Shown in pieces: positions 1 to 11,078 of a DNA stretch of 64,000 nt (positions are counted from its first letter, which is position 1; each line of letters starts with the position of its first letter). A program made the translations under genes and the position numbers. Source of the stretch: Chrysoporthe austroafricana (Eukaryota; Ascomycota; Sordariomycetes; Diaporthales; Cryphonectriaceae); assembly GCA_001051155.2 (NCBI GenBank), contig JYIP02000009.1:1054001-1118000 (forward strand), in the 5' to 3' direction. The notes under the pieces were generated by a model that saw nothing but the letters and a program-made list of their open reading frames with translations, searched no databases and was not told where the DNA came from.

Positions 1-893
1 TTTATTCTAAATATAAACCGGTTATAATAAAAGATTAATTCTAAGCTCCCGGTACGAGCAGGTTTTCTTTTTAATTTCCGGCATAAGCATATTTATTATT
101 CAAGTTCCCGGCATAAGTATATTTACTTATTAAGATTCTAGTATAAGTCGGCTTTATAAAACGATTATTATTTTTTATATAATCTCTTTTATCCAATAAT
201 GCCGTTATACTTTTCCTTGCTATATAACTTAAGGTCTTATTATATCGTACTATTGCTACTTTAAACGTCTTTAACTATTAGCTTTTTTTATAAATAAAGG
301 TTATAAAAGGCTAGCAATTAATAGCAAAACTTATACATATAGTAAATTTATAATAGATTCGCTTAATAAATCTATAGTAAATCCCTTAATAAATACGCAA
401 TAAATTTATTAAGTAAATGCTATACCCTTACCGGAAGGCTTATATAATACCCTAATATGCTCTTAGCGTAATTTACTTTTTTAGGAAAACTATGCTTTAT
501 AATATATTTCAGTATATTTACTATTAAGTCGTAAATTTAAATACCACTTGAACTCTATTAAACTACTTAAATAATAGCCGCTTTAGGCTTATAAACGTTG
601 CAATACTTTATTAAATGTATTTCGGCATTTAAAGATTATATTTAATATCGCTTTTGCTAGCATAAACCCTTTTAACTTTACAGTAAATTTCAGGATTGCT
701 ATAGCGTTTATAATAAAAGGCTTATATAATGCTTTAATATATTTTTAACGTAATTTACTTTTTTAAAAGAATTATATTTTATAATATATTTCAGTATATT
801 TACTATTAATAAATTAATAATAAATTATTAATAAACGATTATAATATTTCTTATAAAAACGTTAATTTTATAAAAGCTAATATTTTATAAAAC
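1..893 (+). repeat. Degenerate copy of repeat A (LTR of element A), direct orientation
   Basis: The first ~530 bases align by eye with 25,750-26,470 and 36,390-36,930: the same ordered blocks occur (ataaaagattaattctaagc, gcaggttttctttt, ggctttataaaacgattatt, tttatccaataatgc, gcgtaatttactttttta, ataatatatttcagta). The terminal block occurs twice here (about 475-525 and 735-805), separated by a piece of a different LTR. There are no usable reading frames. Base composition is extremely AT-rich with almost no CpA/TpG, as expected after RIP. The left end lies outside the window. Confidence 0.75.
545..715 (+). repeat. Truncated Gypsy LTR (3' portion) inside repeat A
   Basis: This stretch follows the 3' part of the LTRs of elements B-E block by block: ggcttataaacgttgcaata, tatcgcttttgctagcataa, then a terminus gctatagcgtttataata matching the LTR end GTTCATAACA after C-to-T and G-to-A changes. 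The 5' part of the LTR is missing. It splits the repeat A copy and so is a later, now broken insertion or a rearranged solo LTR. Confidence 0.6.
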
Positions 894-1086
894 TAATATT
901 TTTATAAAAGCCGATATTTTATAAAGCCGATATTTTATAAAGCCGATATTTTATAAAGCCGATATTTTATAAAGCCGATATTTTATAAAGCCGATATTTT
1001 ATAAAGCCGATATTTTATAAAGCCGATATTTTTATAAAGGCTAATATTTTATAAAACCGATATTTTTATAAGAACCGTTACTTTAT
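894..1086. repeat. 16-bp tandem repeat array
   Basis: The unit gccgatattttataaa recurs with exact 16-bp spacing; 'gccgata' starts at 910, 926, 942, 958, 974, 990, 1006 and 1022. Looser variants with an extra t or aa flank it on both sides. The array is the reverse complement of diverged repeats at about 26,490-26,640, just inside the 5' LTR of element A, so it belongs to an inverted copy of that element's leader. Local expansion here has made the units identical. Confidence 0.85.
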
Positions 1087-1136
1087 AAAGCCGATAGTTG
1101 AAACCCGATTATATAATAAAAGCGTATAAAATATAG

Positions 1137-1551
1137 TATTATGAACCAATATACAGAAGGACAAACCCCGACCTAGGGCCAAATCAAGAGAATGAAGACA
1201 CGTACCCCGCAAAGATTACGTAAGCCAGGGTTAGGGTTATCAGAGCTCAACCGGGCTTACCGGGGCTCGATAAGCAGCCATGAGCCCCGATAAGCAGCGA
1301 TAAGCCAAGGACAAAAAAAACATGGATATATAAGGCTGGAAGAATTATCGGCTAGATAATTAGATAGGACCTTCAATCGTCAATCTAAGTATCAATTGGA
1401 CCCTATTATTGATAGCCACATTGGCTTATGAACCTTGCGATACTCAGTAAATTCGTCCTGAAGCTCAAGACAGTACTTGGTATCGCTCTTGTTAGCATAA
1501 AACCCTTTGTCCTTACAGCCTATCTAAGGATCTGCTGCAGCGTTTATAACA
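1137..1551 (+). repeat. 5' LTR of element B
   Basis: 415 bp, nearly identical to 8,055-8,555 apart from an 86-bp duplication in the 3' copy. A TATA box (TATATAAG, 1,327-1,334) lies about 40 bases upstream of AATCGTCAA (1,375-1,383), which is complementary to the sequence just after the LTR. The LTR also holds a telomere-like agggttagggtta at 1,227-1,239. Confidence 0.95.
1327..1334 (+). promoter_or_regulatory. TATA box of the element B LTR
   Basis: TATATAAG, the only strong TATA-like motif in the LTR, followed by a candidate transcript start near 1,375. It is duplicated in the 3' LTR around 8,329-8,340. Its role is inferred from position. Confidence 0.55.
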
Positions 1552-1553
1552 TT

Positions 1554-1562
1554 TTGACGACT
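1554..1562 (+). promoter_or_regulatory. Putative self-priming primer-binding site of element B
   Basis: TTGACGACT starts 3 nt after the 5' LTR. It does not begin with the TGG expected for a tRNA 3'-CCA primer. It is the exact complement of AGTCGTCAA, found in the LTR at 1,375-1,383 as AATCGTCAA (one G-to-A). The same relation holds in elements C and D with a compensatory base change in D. Tf1/sushi-type elements prime from the 5' end of their own RNA in this way. Confidence 0.6.
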
Positions 1563-1613
1563 CTTATTCAAAATCGGTTCAGTATATACCCCTCGAGCAA
1601 TATTCAGGATACA

Positions 1614-4600
1614 ATGGCGCCCCAGACCCTGTCCTTATCCAACAATCAGGCCTTCCAGGAAGAAGTCCCAATTGTCCTTACCAACGAATAATTCCAATAA
1701 CAGAATGTGATATTGTACTAGCAGCTTAAGGAAATCAAGAACGAAATTATCCGCCTTAACGCCCTTTAGCAGGCCAGGGCTTTCAAGCTTGATAAGCCCG
1801 GCCCGTATAAAGGCATTCGGGGAGACTTCCAAGCCTTCTTGATACAACTCAAGGCCTACTTCAAGCATTATGGAACCCAGTTTAGGACTACTTATGACAA
1901 GATCGATTTCGCGGGAAGTTGCCTTGAAAGAATAGCGTTCCAGTAGTAGGAGCCAACCTTTCGCGACTATTTGGACAATAGCGAGGAATTTCGCTCGGAG
2001 GATACCAAGCGCGTTTTCTAGCGCTATGCCAATTTCGAGTCAGCTCTTACCAAGACCTTTGGAGATCCGGATGAATGACGAACTGCGGTACGGCAGCTAG
2101 AGGCATTTCGACAAACCGGTTCGGCCGCGGATTATATAGCGAAATTCCGGCAGATCGTTACCCACCTTAATTACGAAAACGAACCCTTTATGGATACCTA
2201 TTACGCAAGACTTAAAGAGGAAATCAAGGATAAACTCTATAAGGAAGACCGACCCGAGGAGCTTAGTGAGTTTATTAACAAGGCAGTCCGTATTGATAAC
2301 CGACTATACGAACGATAGCAATAATAGCAGAAGAATTATAGTACTTCCCCGCAGTATCAGCCAAATACTGGGAAGCGCAGGTTCTAGCATAAAGGCAAGA
2401 ATAGTATAGCCTATTCGGGCACTATATACGCTAGGCCTATGGAACTAGATACCCTCGTATGCGAATAACGCAAGGGGGTTACCTATTACAATTGCAGCAA
2501 GAAAGGTCATATCGCTCGCAATTGTCGACAAGAACAAAAGAAGCGAGAATGGAAGCCAGTCCCAGAGAGACAGCTTAGCGTTGCTTGGCAATAAGAACCC
2601 AATCAGCTAGGCAAAAATATCCAATCTAAATAAGCAGCGGACCTTAATTACGGCAATACCAGCTAGATAGCCTGCTACCAGGATTACTGCATATTGCACT
2701 TTTCGGAAAAGGAAAGCTCAGGATGGTTCCTATGCAAGCCCCAAGAATAGCGGCAACTTGCTATAAGCAAGAAAGGCCCACTCTACGATACTATTATCCG
2801 GGATAGCGACTCCGATTGCTCTAGTGAAAGACCCTCGCAAAGCAAGGAAGATTTGGGAAAATACCCTTTGAATTACTATCTGGAACGATAATAGAGCAAT
2901 ATAATAGAAAAGGAAATCGGCATTATAAGACCGGAATTACCGATACCCAGCATTACTATCGAAAAATCGGCATATTCCGACAGATAACCAGACAACCTAC
3001 TAATTCCAATCCCCGATAAAGAATTATTAGAAGAAATAGCCCGCTATCAATAAAAGAACTGCCAAGATTGCAACAAATGGATAACCAAATATACGGAAAT
3101 GGAACATATCATTTATAGGCTTACGATAAAAGAATTCTTCCAAAGCATATCATTCCAGAACAGTGGTTGCTTACCCCAGGAAAACGGAAGGATCAGTCAC
3201 TTACACCCTCGCTATTATGAACTTGCCTGGATTAGTTGTATTTACTACAACTGCCAGACATATTTCAGCAAGAAAGTTAAATACGATTGGTTTCCGCTTA
3301 GGGAATAGGACTAATTGATCCATCCCGTTACGGAAGAAAGAAGAAAGCATAGGAAAGTCTTGCATATCGAAAACAATAACGCATATATAGGACTACCCGA
3401 CAATTGCCCACGAGCATGTATTAATGGAAAAACCATATAAGGATAATGCTATATGACCGCATGCTTTATATATGCACGGGATAAAGCTAAAGAATAGTAT
3501 AGGCTGCAGAAAATCGAGAAGAATCGGCAGCGAAGCCACGCCTAAGCAAAAAGGCTGGCACAGCAAGCAGCGAGGAACGCCCAGAATACCCCAAAAAGGA
3601 AGGATCGCCTGTAATAGGATAACAGCCGATCAGGACTACGAGGTCCCTATATGCCATTACTAAAGGAAACGAAGAGCATATCATTCTAGACGCGTATATC
3701 AAAGGATAACGATACAGCGCATTACTGGATAGCGGCGCATAAGGAAATTTCATCTCGCCCGAAATCGTTAATAGGGAACGAATTCCCTGGACGCAAAAGA
3801 AGGACTCTTACAAGCTTAATACTATGGAAAGAAAGTCGGTCACGTATAACTTAAGTATAATCGACATAGAGACTAATTATCTACCTGTCTCGATCCAAGG
3901 CTTTACGATAAACGTTACTTTTGATATTACAGATACGGCATAATATAAGTTGATCTTGGGAATACCTTAGCTTAAAGAGCATAACCTTCGAATTGATTGG
4001 ATTACTGGCCAAATCTTATAGGAATAAGCCGTACTTACCGAGAAGGTCGCGATTACTAGCAGAAAAGGAAACTTAGTTATTGAGGACAATACAAGTGAAA
4101 TGCGCTCAAATAGGCTTACGAATACCCTTAGAGCAGAAAAGCAAGCCATGATATAGGGAAGGGTTATAACTACCTTAAACCTCCAGACAAAAGTTAGAGA
4201 CGGACTAGGACTACAAACGACTATCGACTAACAGAAGTTCGGTCAAATACGGAATAGCGCAAGAAAATGTGAATTGTAGAACTACAAAGAAATATAGCTT
4301 CCACAGTACGAATACGCCAGAAGACAATTCGGCTCGGTACCCGATAAATACCCGAAACTACCAGAAACAGAAAAGCTCAAAAGATAAGAAGCTAGCGAAA
4401 CAAGATACGCATAGCGATACTTTATATTTTTACAGATCGCAGAAGACGAAAAAGAACTATTGCCAGACCTCAAAAACGTATTACGGGAATATTACGAATT
4501 CAAAAAACTATAGCAAGGAAAATTCGATAACGGCTTACCCGAATATAGCCCCTTTGACTATGAGATCCTACTGAAAGAAAGGATAAAGCTATAGAACTAC

Positions 4601-7288
4601 CCTATCTACAAGCTCGATCAAGCAAAACTCAAAGCATTCAGGGAATATATCGACGAAAATCTCAAGAGAGGCTATATACGGAAATTACGATCACTCGCGG
4701 GATACCCAATCCTGTTCGTTCCAAAGAAAAACGGCAAATTACGACTTTGCGTAAACTATCGGCAACTTAACGATATTACAATCAAGAATCGCTATCCCTT
4801 GCCGTTAATAGGAGAAATGCGAGATCGTCTAATAGGAGCAAAATGGTTTATTACCCTGGACCTCAAAGAAGGATATTATCATATCCGGATCAAGGAAGAT
4901 AACATTTGGAAAATAGCATTCAGGACCCGCTACAGATATTTCGAATATATAATCTTACCTTTTGGATTAACTAACGCGCCCGTATCCTTCCAAGAAATAA
5001 TTAATGACGTCTTCCGCGAATACCTGGATACCATTATTATCGTCTACCTTAACGATATCCTTATCTATTCCAAAGACCTCGTATTATACAAATAGCATAT
5101 ACGATAAGTATTCCGAATGTTGCAAGATAACAAATTCCTTATAGAACCAAGCAAATGCCAGTTCTACTAATAGGAAGTCGATTACTTGGGCTATACTATC
5201 AAACCAGGACAGATTAGCATACAGAAAGATAAGGTCCAAGCAGTAAAAGAATAGCCTATACCAGAAAAGACTAAGGAAATCAAAGCATTCTTCGGCTATG
5301 CTAACTTCTATCGGCAATTCATTCGAAACTATAGCAAAATCGCACGACCACTTACGAATCTTACAAAGAAAGACTGCAAATTTGAATAGATTCAAGAAGC
5401 TCGAAAAGCATTCGACAAAATCAAGGAACGAATTATGTCAGAACCTATACTTTGCGAAACGGACCCAGACAAACTATTCGAAATCGAAACCGATATATCA
5501 GACTACGTACTTGGCGGACAATTAAGCTAACGAAATAACCAGGGACGTCTCAAGATAATAAGCAACTTCTCAAAAAAGTTGAACGGCCCGGAATTCAATT
5601 ACGGCATTCCAGATAAAGAACTAATAGCAATTGTCAAAGCATTCGAAAAATGGCAATACTACCTAATCGGAACTAAATACTAGATAATAGTACATTCAGA
5701 TTACAAAAACCTAATAATGTTCATAATAATAAAAGTCTTGAACAAACGATAAGTCAGATAAGCAGAATTCCTCTCGCAATTCGACCTAAAAATCATATAT
5801 TGCAAAGGATCAGAGAACGGCAGAGCAGATGCCCTTAGCAGACGAGCAAATTACCAGGATACGGAACCTAAAGAATTACAGAATATCTTCAGGCAAGACA
5901 AAAATAGCAACCTTGTAAGCGAAACAAAAGAACTCAATACGATTATTAGAATCGAGAATCAAGGAAAAAAACTTGAGAATATAACTCCCGAAAAACAAGA
6001 CGAACATATCAAGACTATATATAGCGTACTAGCATATAGTTATCAAGGAATCAGAGCCATTTACGAAAGAATCAAGAGATATTGGAACCTACCAGGGCTC
6101 AGACGAAAAATCGAAAGAATCCTATAAGAGTGCGATAGCTGCAAGAAGAATAAGATTGAATATTATAAACCCTATAGATTATTCCAACTATTCCCGGTTC
6201 CGGAAATAGTTTAGCAATCTATCAGCTAGGACTTCATTACCAAGCTATTTCTCTTACGAGAACCCTTAACTAGAGTACAGTATGATAGCATTCTAATAAT
6301 GGTTTGCAAACTGAGCAAGTACGCTTACTTCCTACTATATAAGGAAAGCAGCATAGCAGAGGAACTCGCATATACGTTTTTCAGAACGGTTATAGCCAAT
6401 TATAGCATGCCCAAAGAAATCATTTCCGATAGAAACAGAAAATTCGCATCAAACTTCTGGACCTTACTTACGAAGCTATTCGGAACATAACAGAAAATAT
6501 CCATAGCATTCTATCCACAAACAGACAGACAAACGGAAAGAACTAACCAGATTGTCAAGCAATATTTACAATACTACGTAAACTACGAGCAGGATAACTG
6601 GGTCGACTTCCTACCCTTAGCGCAATTTGCATATAATAGCGCAGATACAAGCACGACAAAGAAATCGCCATTCTACGCACTCTATAGCTATAACCCGACA
6701 GCCTACCACGACGAGATACTAGGAGCAAACGCAAAAGTTGCAGAAAAACGAATCAGAAAAATCAAGAAAATTCAGAAAGAACTCTAGAAAGAACTGAAAT
6801 TCGTGCAAGAAAGAATAACGAAATACGCTAACTCCAAAAAGATCGAAAGACCAATCCTACAGGAAAGGGACAAAGTCTACCTTATTCGACAGAAAGAATA
6901 CATTAAAACAATAAGACCCTCTCACTTACTGGATTACAAGAAATTAGGACTATTCAAAATCCTAAGGAAAATCTCAAATGTCAATTTCGAACTCGCGCTA
7001 CCCCATGGAATAAGAATCTATCCGGTATTCCACATCTCGCTCCTCAAACCAGTACTAAGAATAACCAAAACAGACAAAAGCATTCAGATCGAGAGTAACG
7101 AGCCAGAATACGAGATCGAACGAATCCTCAGATACCGCGGACCAAATTACGACCCCGAATACCTTATCAAATAGAAAGACTACCCGGCAAGTAAAAATTC
7201 GTAAGAACCCAAGTCCAACTTACAAAATGCACCTCGAGCATTAGCAGATTACCTGGATAAATAATAACGGAAAGGAATAAGCATATGA
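1614..7288 (+). pseudogene. gag-pol of element B, broken by RIP stops
   Basis: The start ATG (1,614) survives (MAPQT...), with the first stop at codon 26. The gag body reads through scattered TAA/TAG to a zinc knuckle near 2,490 whose first Cys has become Tyr (YYNC...GHIARNC). A protease LDSGA motif lies at about 3,725-3,740. RT spans about 4,600-5,260, with LDLKEGYYHI and LPFGLTNAP; its YLDD box reads YLND at 5,045-5,056. RNase H runs about 5,450-5,850. Integrase runs about 6,000-6,750, with a surviving SDR (IISDRNRKF). The chromodomain-like tail (YEIERIL...PEYLIK, then a YP motif) runs about 7,100-7,200 before a stop at 7,286-7,288. Longest open pieces are 123 codons at 6,803-7,174 and 98 codons at 4,799-5,095. 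Confidence 0.9.
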
Positions 7289-7675
7289 AGATTCCACCTA
7301 CCCGAATCATTTAAGAAAACCGCCCAGATCCAGAACAGGAACCAGCCTTACCCAAAAAACCAGACCAGTCCATTACAGAATTACCTACACTTACGGAATT
7401 CCAGTCAAAACCACTAAAAGAAGGATCCGCAACCGCAGCTATAGACTCCTCGGAAACCACTGCCTATACCTCGACAGCCATACAACTACGCTCTTCCTCT
7501 TCCAGACCTTGATTTACCAACTTTATCCCCTTTTCCTGGAAGAAGCAGCGCTATTTCTTTAGCCGTGCAAGACGAGCTAAGGATTCGGTTATGCGGGACT
7601 GAAGCTCGAGAAGCCGCCCTTCTTCCTCAACCTCACGACTATCAATCCGGGACAATTTATCGGTAACTCGTAATA

Positions 7676-7858
7676 CTATAACAGGATCAGGAAGAAGAAT
7701 AAGAAGAGCAAGAAGAAGGAAAAGGGGAGCTCACAAAACGATAACGGAACCCGTCCAGCATCGCAAGAACGCCCCCGTTTCGTACAATTAGAATAACTCT
7801 TAACCCCATCCACTATACAACACGACAAGCCCTTTTCAAGACAGAACGAACAAGGCAT
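7676..7858 (-). pseudogene. Antisense cysteine-cluster ORF of element B
   Basis: Between pol and the 3' LTR, the minus strand from ATG 7,858 reads MPCSFCLEKGLSC, then C, NC and RGRSC: a CX2C-X6-C...C-X6-C pattern like a small zinc module. Downstream the reading frame runs into a low-complexity stretch of Ser/Phe/Leu. A different minus-strand frame then carries a charged, coiled-coil-like stretch (REVEEEGRLLELQ) near 7,620, suggesting one frameshift. It is a divergent member of the antisense family seen in elements C, D, E, F and G. Function unknown. Confidence 0.55.
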
Positions 7859-8054
7859 GATTTCGTACCCTCGAGACTCGATAAACGAAAATCGCTCAAG
7901 GCGGGCAAGACTCTTGGAAGAAAGAGTAGACGAGGAACTACGAGACTTGCCGACTCTGTAAGACATCTCAATAAGGAAAGTGCGATAAGAAACCTGCCGA
8001 ACAAGGACACTCACAAAGCATTGTTAGGGATAACAACCGATAGAGGAAGGATGA

Positions 8055-8555
8055 TATTATGAACCAACATACAGAAGGACAAACCCCGACCTAGGGCCAA
8101 ATCAAGAGAATGAAGACACGTACCCCGCAAAGATTACGTAAGCCAGGGTTAGGGTTATCAGAGCTCAACCGGGCTTACCGGGGCTCGATAAGCAGCCATG
8201 AGCCCCGATAAGCAGCGATAAGCCNAAGCCAGGGTTAGGGTTATCAGAGCTCAACCGGGCTTACCGGGGCTCGATAAGCAGCCATGAGCCCCGATAAGCA
8301 GCGATAAGCCAAGGACAAAAAAAATATGGATATATAAGGCTGGAAGAACTATCGGCTAGATAATTAGATAGGACCTTCAATCGTCAATCTAAGTATCAAT
8401 TGGACCCTACCATTGATAGCCATATTGGCTTATGAACCTTGCGATACTCAGTGAATTCGTCCTGAAGCTCAAGACAGTACTTGGCATCGCTCTTGTTAGC
8501 ATAAAACCCCTTGTCCCTACAGCCCATCTAAGGATCTGCTGCAGCGTTCATAACA
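8055..8555 (+). repeat. 3' LTR of element B
   Basis: 501 bp; starts TATTATGAAC, ends GTTCATAACA and is followed by the TATAG target duplication. It equals the 5' LTR plus an exact-looking 86-bp duplication whose junction carries the only N in the window. Confidence 0.95.
8140..8311 (+). repeat. 86-bp tandem duplication in the 3' LTR, with an N at the junction
   Basis: Two copies of the block from aagccagggttaggg to gcgataagcc, the first at 8,140-8,225 and the second at 8,226-8,311. Base 8,225 is N, where t is expected. The 5' LTR has only one copy. Either a real LTR expansion or an assembly seam. Confidence 0.85.
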
Positions 8556-8560
8556 TATAG

Positions 8561-8780
8561 CTATTAATTAATAATAAACATATTGAAATATATTATAAAA
8601 TATCGTTTTTCTAAGAAGGTAAACTACGCTAAGAGTATATCAGGGCATTATATAGGCCCCCCGGTAAGGGTATAGCATTTACCTGGTAAACTTATTGCGT
8701 ATTCACTAGGGGATTCACCATAGATTCACCAGGCGAATCCACTATGAATTCACCACGTCCATGGGTTTTGCCACCGGGAA
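8561..8780 (-). repeat. Weakly mutated fragment of repeat A, inverted
   Basis: Read on the minus strand this matches the terminal part of repeat A (for example 26,250-26,455): gcaaaacc, then gtggattcgcctggtgaat, aatgctatacccttaccg, cttagcgtagtttac and ataatatatttcaatatg. Unlike other copies it keeps many C and G bases, so it approximates the pre-RIP sequence. It marks the left edge of the gene island. A short degenerate repeat of gaattcacc/gattcacca lies at about 8,702-8,752. Confidence 0.75.
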
Positions 8781-8888
8781 CTTTGGCCAAGAAGTGGGGC
8801 AAGTGACCTCTGCCGTGTCGAGCCAATCGCCGGTGAAATATGCCCCTCGAAGAGGATTCGCAATCGATAAGCCGCGAGGACAGGCTAC

Positions 8889-9503
8889 TTAGGCCGCAGT
8901 GCCCTCAACTTTTCCATCTACTGTTCCATCCAAGCGGGGCTCGGCGGTGGTCTTGTCATTCTGCCACTCTTGGGGTGTTTGGCACTTGGCAGTCCAGGCG
9001 TGAATAGCGGCGATCTCCTCCTTCAGCGCAGAGTTAACAAGCCGGTGCCTTTTTAACGAGTTCTTCGCGGCGAATTCAGGTGAGACGATGAGGACAGAGA
9101 AAGCCTGACCGCAACCGCCTATATGCAATTTCATGTCAGCAGGAGAGCGTTTGGGTTTTCGGCGTAGCTGTGATGACAAACCAGACATATCTGTAATGTC
9201 AACATGGATAGCGTTGAGCCGCTCAGTGATGGCGGTCCTCAACGACTCCTCTGAGATAGTCTGAGCGCCCATAGTCGCTGCAGAATGCTCGAAAGATGAG
9301 GTGACACGCGTAGACGGAAACCTGCGACTGGCCTGCGCGACGAAGGTTGAGCGTAACGCGAAATTGTCACCGAGATACGGTATCAAATTGGCTCTGCGAC
9401 TGCGAAGCCAGGCAGGCGACTGCACGACTTGATAGAGCCTAAAAATAAATGAAGCAAAGAGATCGAGAGTTTGGCCAGGCAAGATGTACGACGAACACTG
9501 CAC
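8889..9503 (-). CDS. BolA-like protein, probably mitochondrial (Bol3/Aim1 type)
   Basis: BolA-fold protein; the family partners monothiol glutaredoxins in iron-sulfur cluster handling. Two exons: 9,503-9,182 and 9,118-8,889. The 63-bp intron (9,119-9,181) has GTTTGT donor, GCTGAC branch and TATAG acceptor; removing it restores DMSGGCGQAF, the canonical BolA motif. The conserved helix RHRLVNSALKEEI, with the invariant His used in cluster binding, and the QTPQEW tail follow. From ATG 9,503 the spliced protein is 183 residues. Its first ~77 residues are Arg-rich and poor in acidic residues (SRRANL, ASRRFPSTR), fitting a mitochondrial presequence. ATG 9,272 (MGAQTISEES) would give a 106-residue cytosolic form; the start is uncertain. 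It is head-to-head with the NIF3 gene, 216 bp apart. Because the intron is 63 nt without a stop, unspliced RNA stays in frame. Confidence 0.85.
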   Translation of the reverse strand: MQCSSYILPGQTLDLFASFIFRLYQVVQSPAWLRSRRANLIPYLGDNFALRSTFVAQASRRFPSTRVTSSFEHSAATMGAQTISEESLRTAITERLNAIHVDITDMSGLSSQLRRKPKRSPADMKLHIGGCGQAFSVLIVSPEFAAKNSLKRHRLVNSALKEEIAAIHAWTAKCQTPQEWQNDKTTAEPRLDGTVDGKVEGTAA

Positions 9504-9719
9504 TCAGACAGGCATCGAGGATCAAGTGGCAGCTAGGATTGGGATTGATTTGTCACAGCGCAAGCGGCTCGAATTTGCATTAGCGTGGTGTTCGCGAACT
9601 TAGTGACCTCATGACCCCCTAGCTGGATATTAGCTACGAATATGCTAGTATTGATTAATCCGAGCTTTGCAAACCGTCTATTGCATGTCGCTCAATTGTT
9701 TTCCACGGCTTAGAGCGCC

Positions 9720-11016
9720 GTGCGTCTTCGAACACCACTACCTACCTTCATCTCGGTCCCGACGGTGAGAAAGCTGTCAATGTCTTACAGGTCGAGAACT
9801 CTCGCATTACTGACCAAACTCTTTCCTCGTATAATTGTATCCACCCATCGATCGCTCGCTCATCACACGACCACACGAAGTGCACTGCATCTGCAGACAT
9901 CTCACTTGAGCACCACAGCGGCTTATTCGTTGAAGAACGGCATCGCAGTCATGGCTTCCGACGCCAATGAGACCCCTAGAAATGCGCCATTCACGCAGAT
10001 GGTTGTGCGTGCAATGAGGACATTGTAATGGCAGAGACCCGAGCCCACGTCCAGCTGCTAACTCCGCAACAATCGCTAACGGCGAGCTGAAGGTACCCGG
10101 AGGAGGTGGCCGACCGGGCATGGGATAACGTAGGCCTCCTGCTCGGAAACATGGACGAGAGTGGCCAGCGGGCCTTGGGCCTCCAGGTTACACCGGAGGA
10201 GAAGACGGTACTCCTTACCAACGACCTCACCCCCGCTGTCGCAGAAGAAGCAGTGAGGCAGAAGGCGTCCGTAGTCGTGAGCTATCGTGCGTTGTATCGA
10301 GTTTCTACCAGTATCAACCCGAGGAGCTGACCTTCTCCACAGACCCAGTCATCTTCAGGGGCCTCAAGTCTGTGGACGTCACAGATCCCCAGCAGCGCAT
10401 TCTTCTTCAGCTGGCGCAGAGAAATATCGCCATTTACTGCCCTCACACAGCCGTCGATGCAGTCCCTGGCGGTCTGAATGATTGGCTTGCAGATATCCTC
10501 TGTGGCCCTGAGGGCGATAAGACACGCTCCGTTGCTCAACCGACGTCGGCATCACCCCCAGCTGGCTTCGATGGATCCGGATACGGTAGGACGGTGGAAT
10601 TCGCCCAGCCGATTCTCGTGACCGAGCTCGTCCGACGTCTCGCCAAAGGACTGGATAGCCTGAAATACGTCATGGTCGCTGCCCCCAAGCATCCTGACCC
10701 CTCAACAAGGCGCGTGCAGTCTGCCGCGGTATGTGCTGGGTCGGGCTGGGATGTCTTGAAGAACTGCCCTGTGGATGTCTTGGTGACAGGGGAGATGAGC
10801 CATCATAATGCGCTACGTGCAACCATGGGGAATAAAGTTGTCATCACCGTGTTCCACAGCAATTCAGAGCGGGCATATCTGCGGCAGAGAATGCAACCAG
10901 CCCTAGAGGCGCAACTCAGAAAGTGGGATGAGGCGGCAAACGTCCTGGTCAGCGGTGTGGACGCGGACCCTTTTCAGGTATGGAACGTCGATAATCTGGG
11001 CACTGGACCAGCGTGA
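9720..11016 (+). CDS. NIF3-family protein (NGG1-interacting factor 3 / YbgI-like)
   Basis: Three exons: 9,720-10,024, 10,093-10,286 and 10,343-11,016. Introns are 68 bp (GTAATG...AAG) and 56 bp (GTGCGT...ACAG). Splicing recreates RTLYPEEVADRAWDNVGLL and SYHPVIFRGLKS, both diagnostic of the family. The product is 390 residues. Likely dinuclear-metal ligands are visible: the His of YHP, the His/Asp of PHTAVDA, and the His and Glu of FHSNSE. The GEMSHHNAL motif is also present. Molecular function is not settled in this family, although bacterial homologues are often labelled GTP cyclohydrolase type 2. The first ~75 residues are basic (LLTKLFPRIIVSTHRSLAHH) and could be a mitochondrial signal; ATG 9,951 (MASDANETP) gives a version without it. 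The stop is 62 bp from that of convergent VPS51. Confidence 0.9.
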
Positions 11017-11078
11017 TGAGCGCGGATCGCGAACAAACCCAAATAGGGATATCAAATTCTAGACGCTGCTCCACGATT

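Larger units (their letters stand above)
1137..8555 (+). mobile_element. Ty3/Gypsy chromovirus, element B (complete, nested, RIP-mutated)
   Basis: A 415-bp 5' LTR (1,137-1,551) and a 501-bp 3' LTR (8,055-8,555) start with TATTATGAAC (ancestral TGTTATGAAC) and end GTTTATAACA/GTTCATAACA, forming a 10-bp terminal inverted repeat. The 5-bp target duplication TATAG lies at 1,132-1,136 and 8,556-8,560. Between the LTRs lie gag with a zinc knuckle, protease, reverse transcriptase, RNase H, integrase and a C-terminal chromodomain, all on the plus strand, then an antisense ORF. Many in-frame stops make it non-autonomous. It interrupts an inverted fragment of repeat A: 894-1,131 and 8,561-8,780 are its two halves. 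It is among the least mutated elements in the window. Confidence 0.95.

Noticed and set aside
894..1086. CRISPR-like array
   Set aside because: Units are 16 bp, contiguous and without spacers, and the organism is a fungus; it is a plain tandem repeat.
1552..1570. tRNA-type primer-binding site after the element B LTR
   Set aside because: Sequence starts TTTTGACGA with no TGG; the LTR-complementary 9-mer explains it better.
7813..8014. Second minus-strand frame overlapping the antisense ORF of element B
   Set aside because: Lacks the cysteine/coiled-coil pattern found in the other elements; reading-frame shadow.
9807..10230. Minus-strand frames of 79-104 codons opposite the NIF3-family gene
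   Set aside because: They lie across NIF3 exons and introns that are strongly supported by family motifs on the plus strand.
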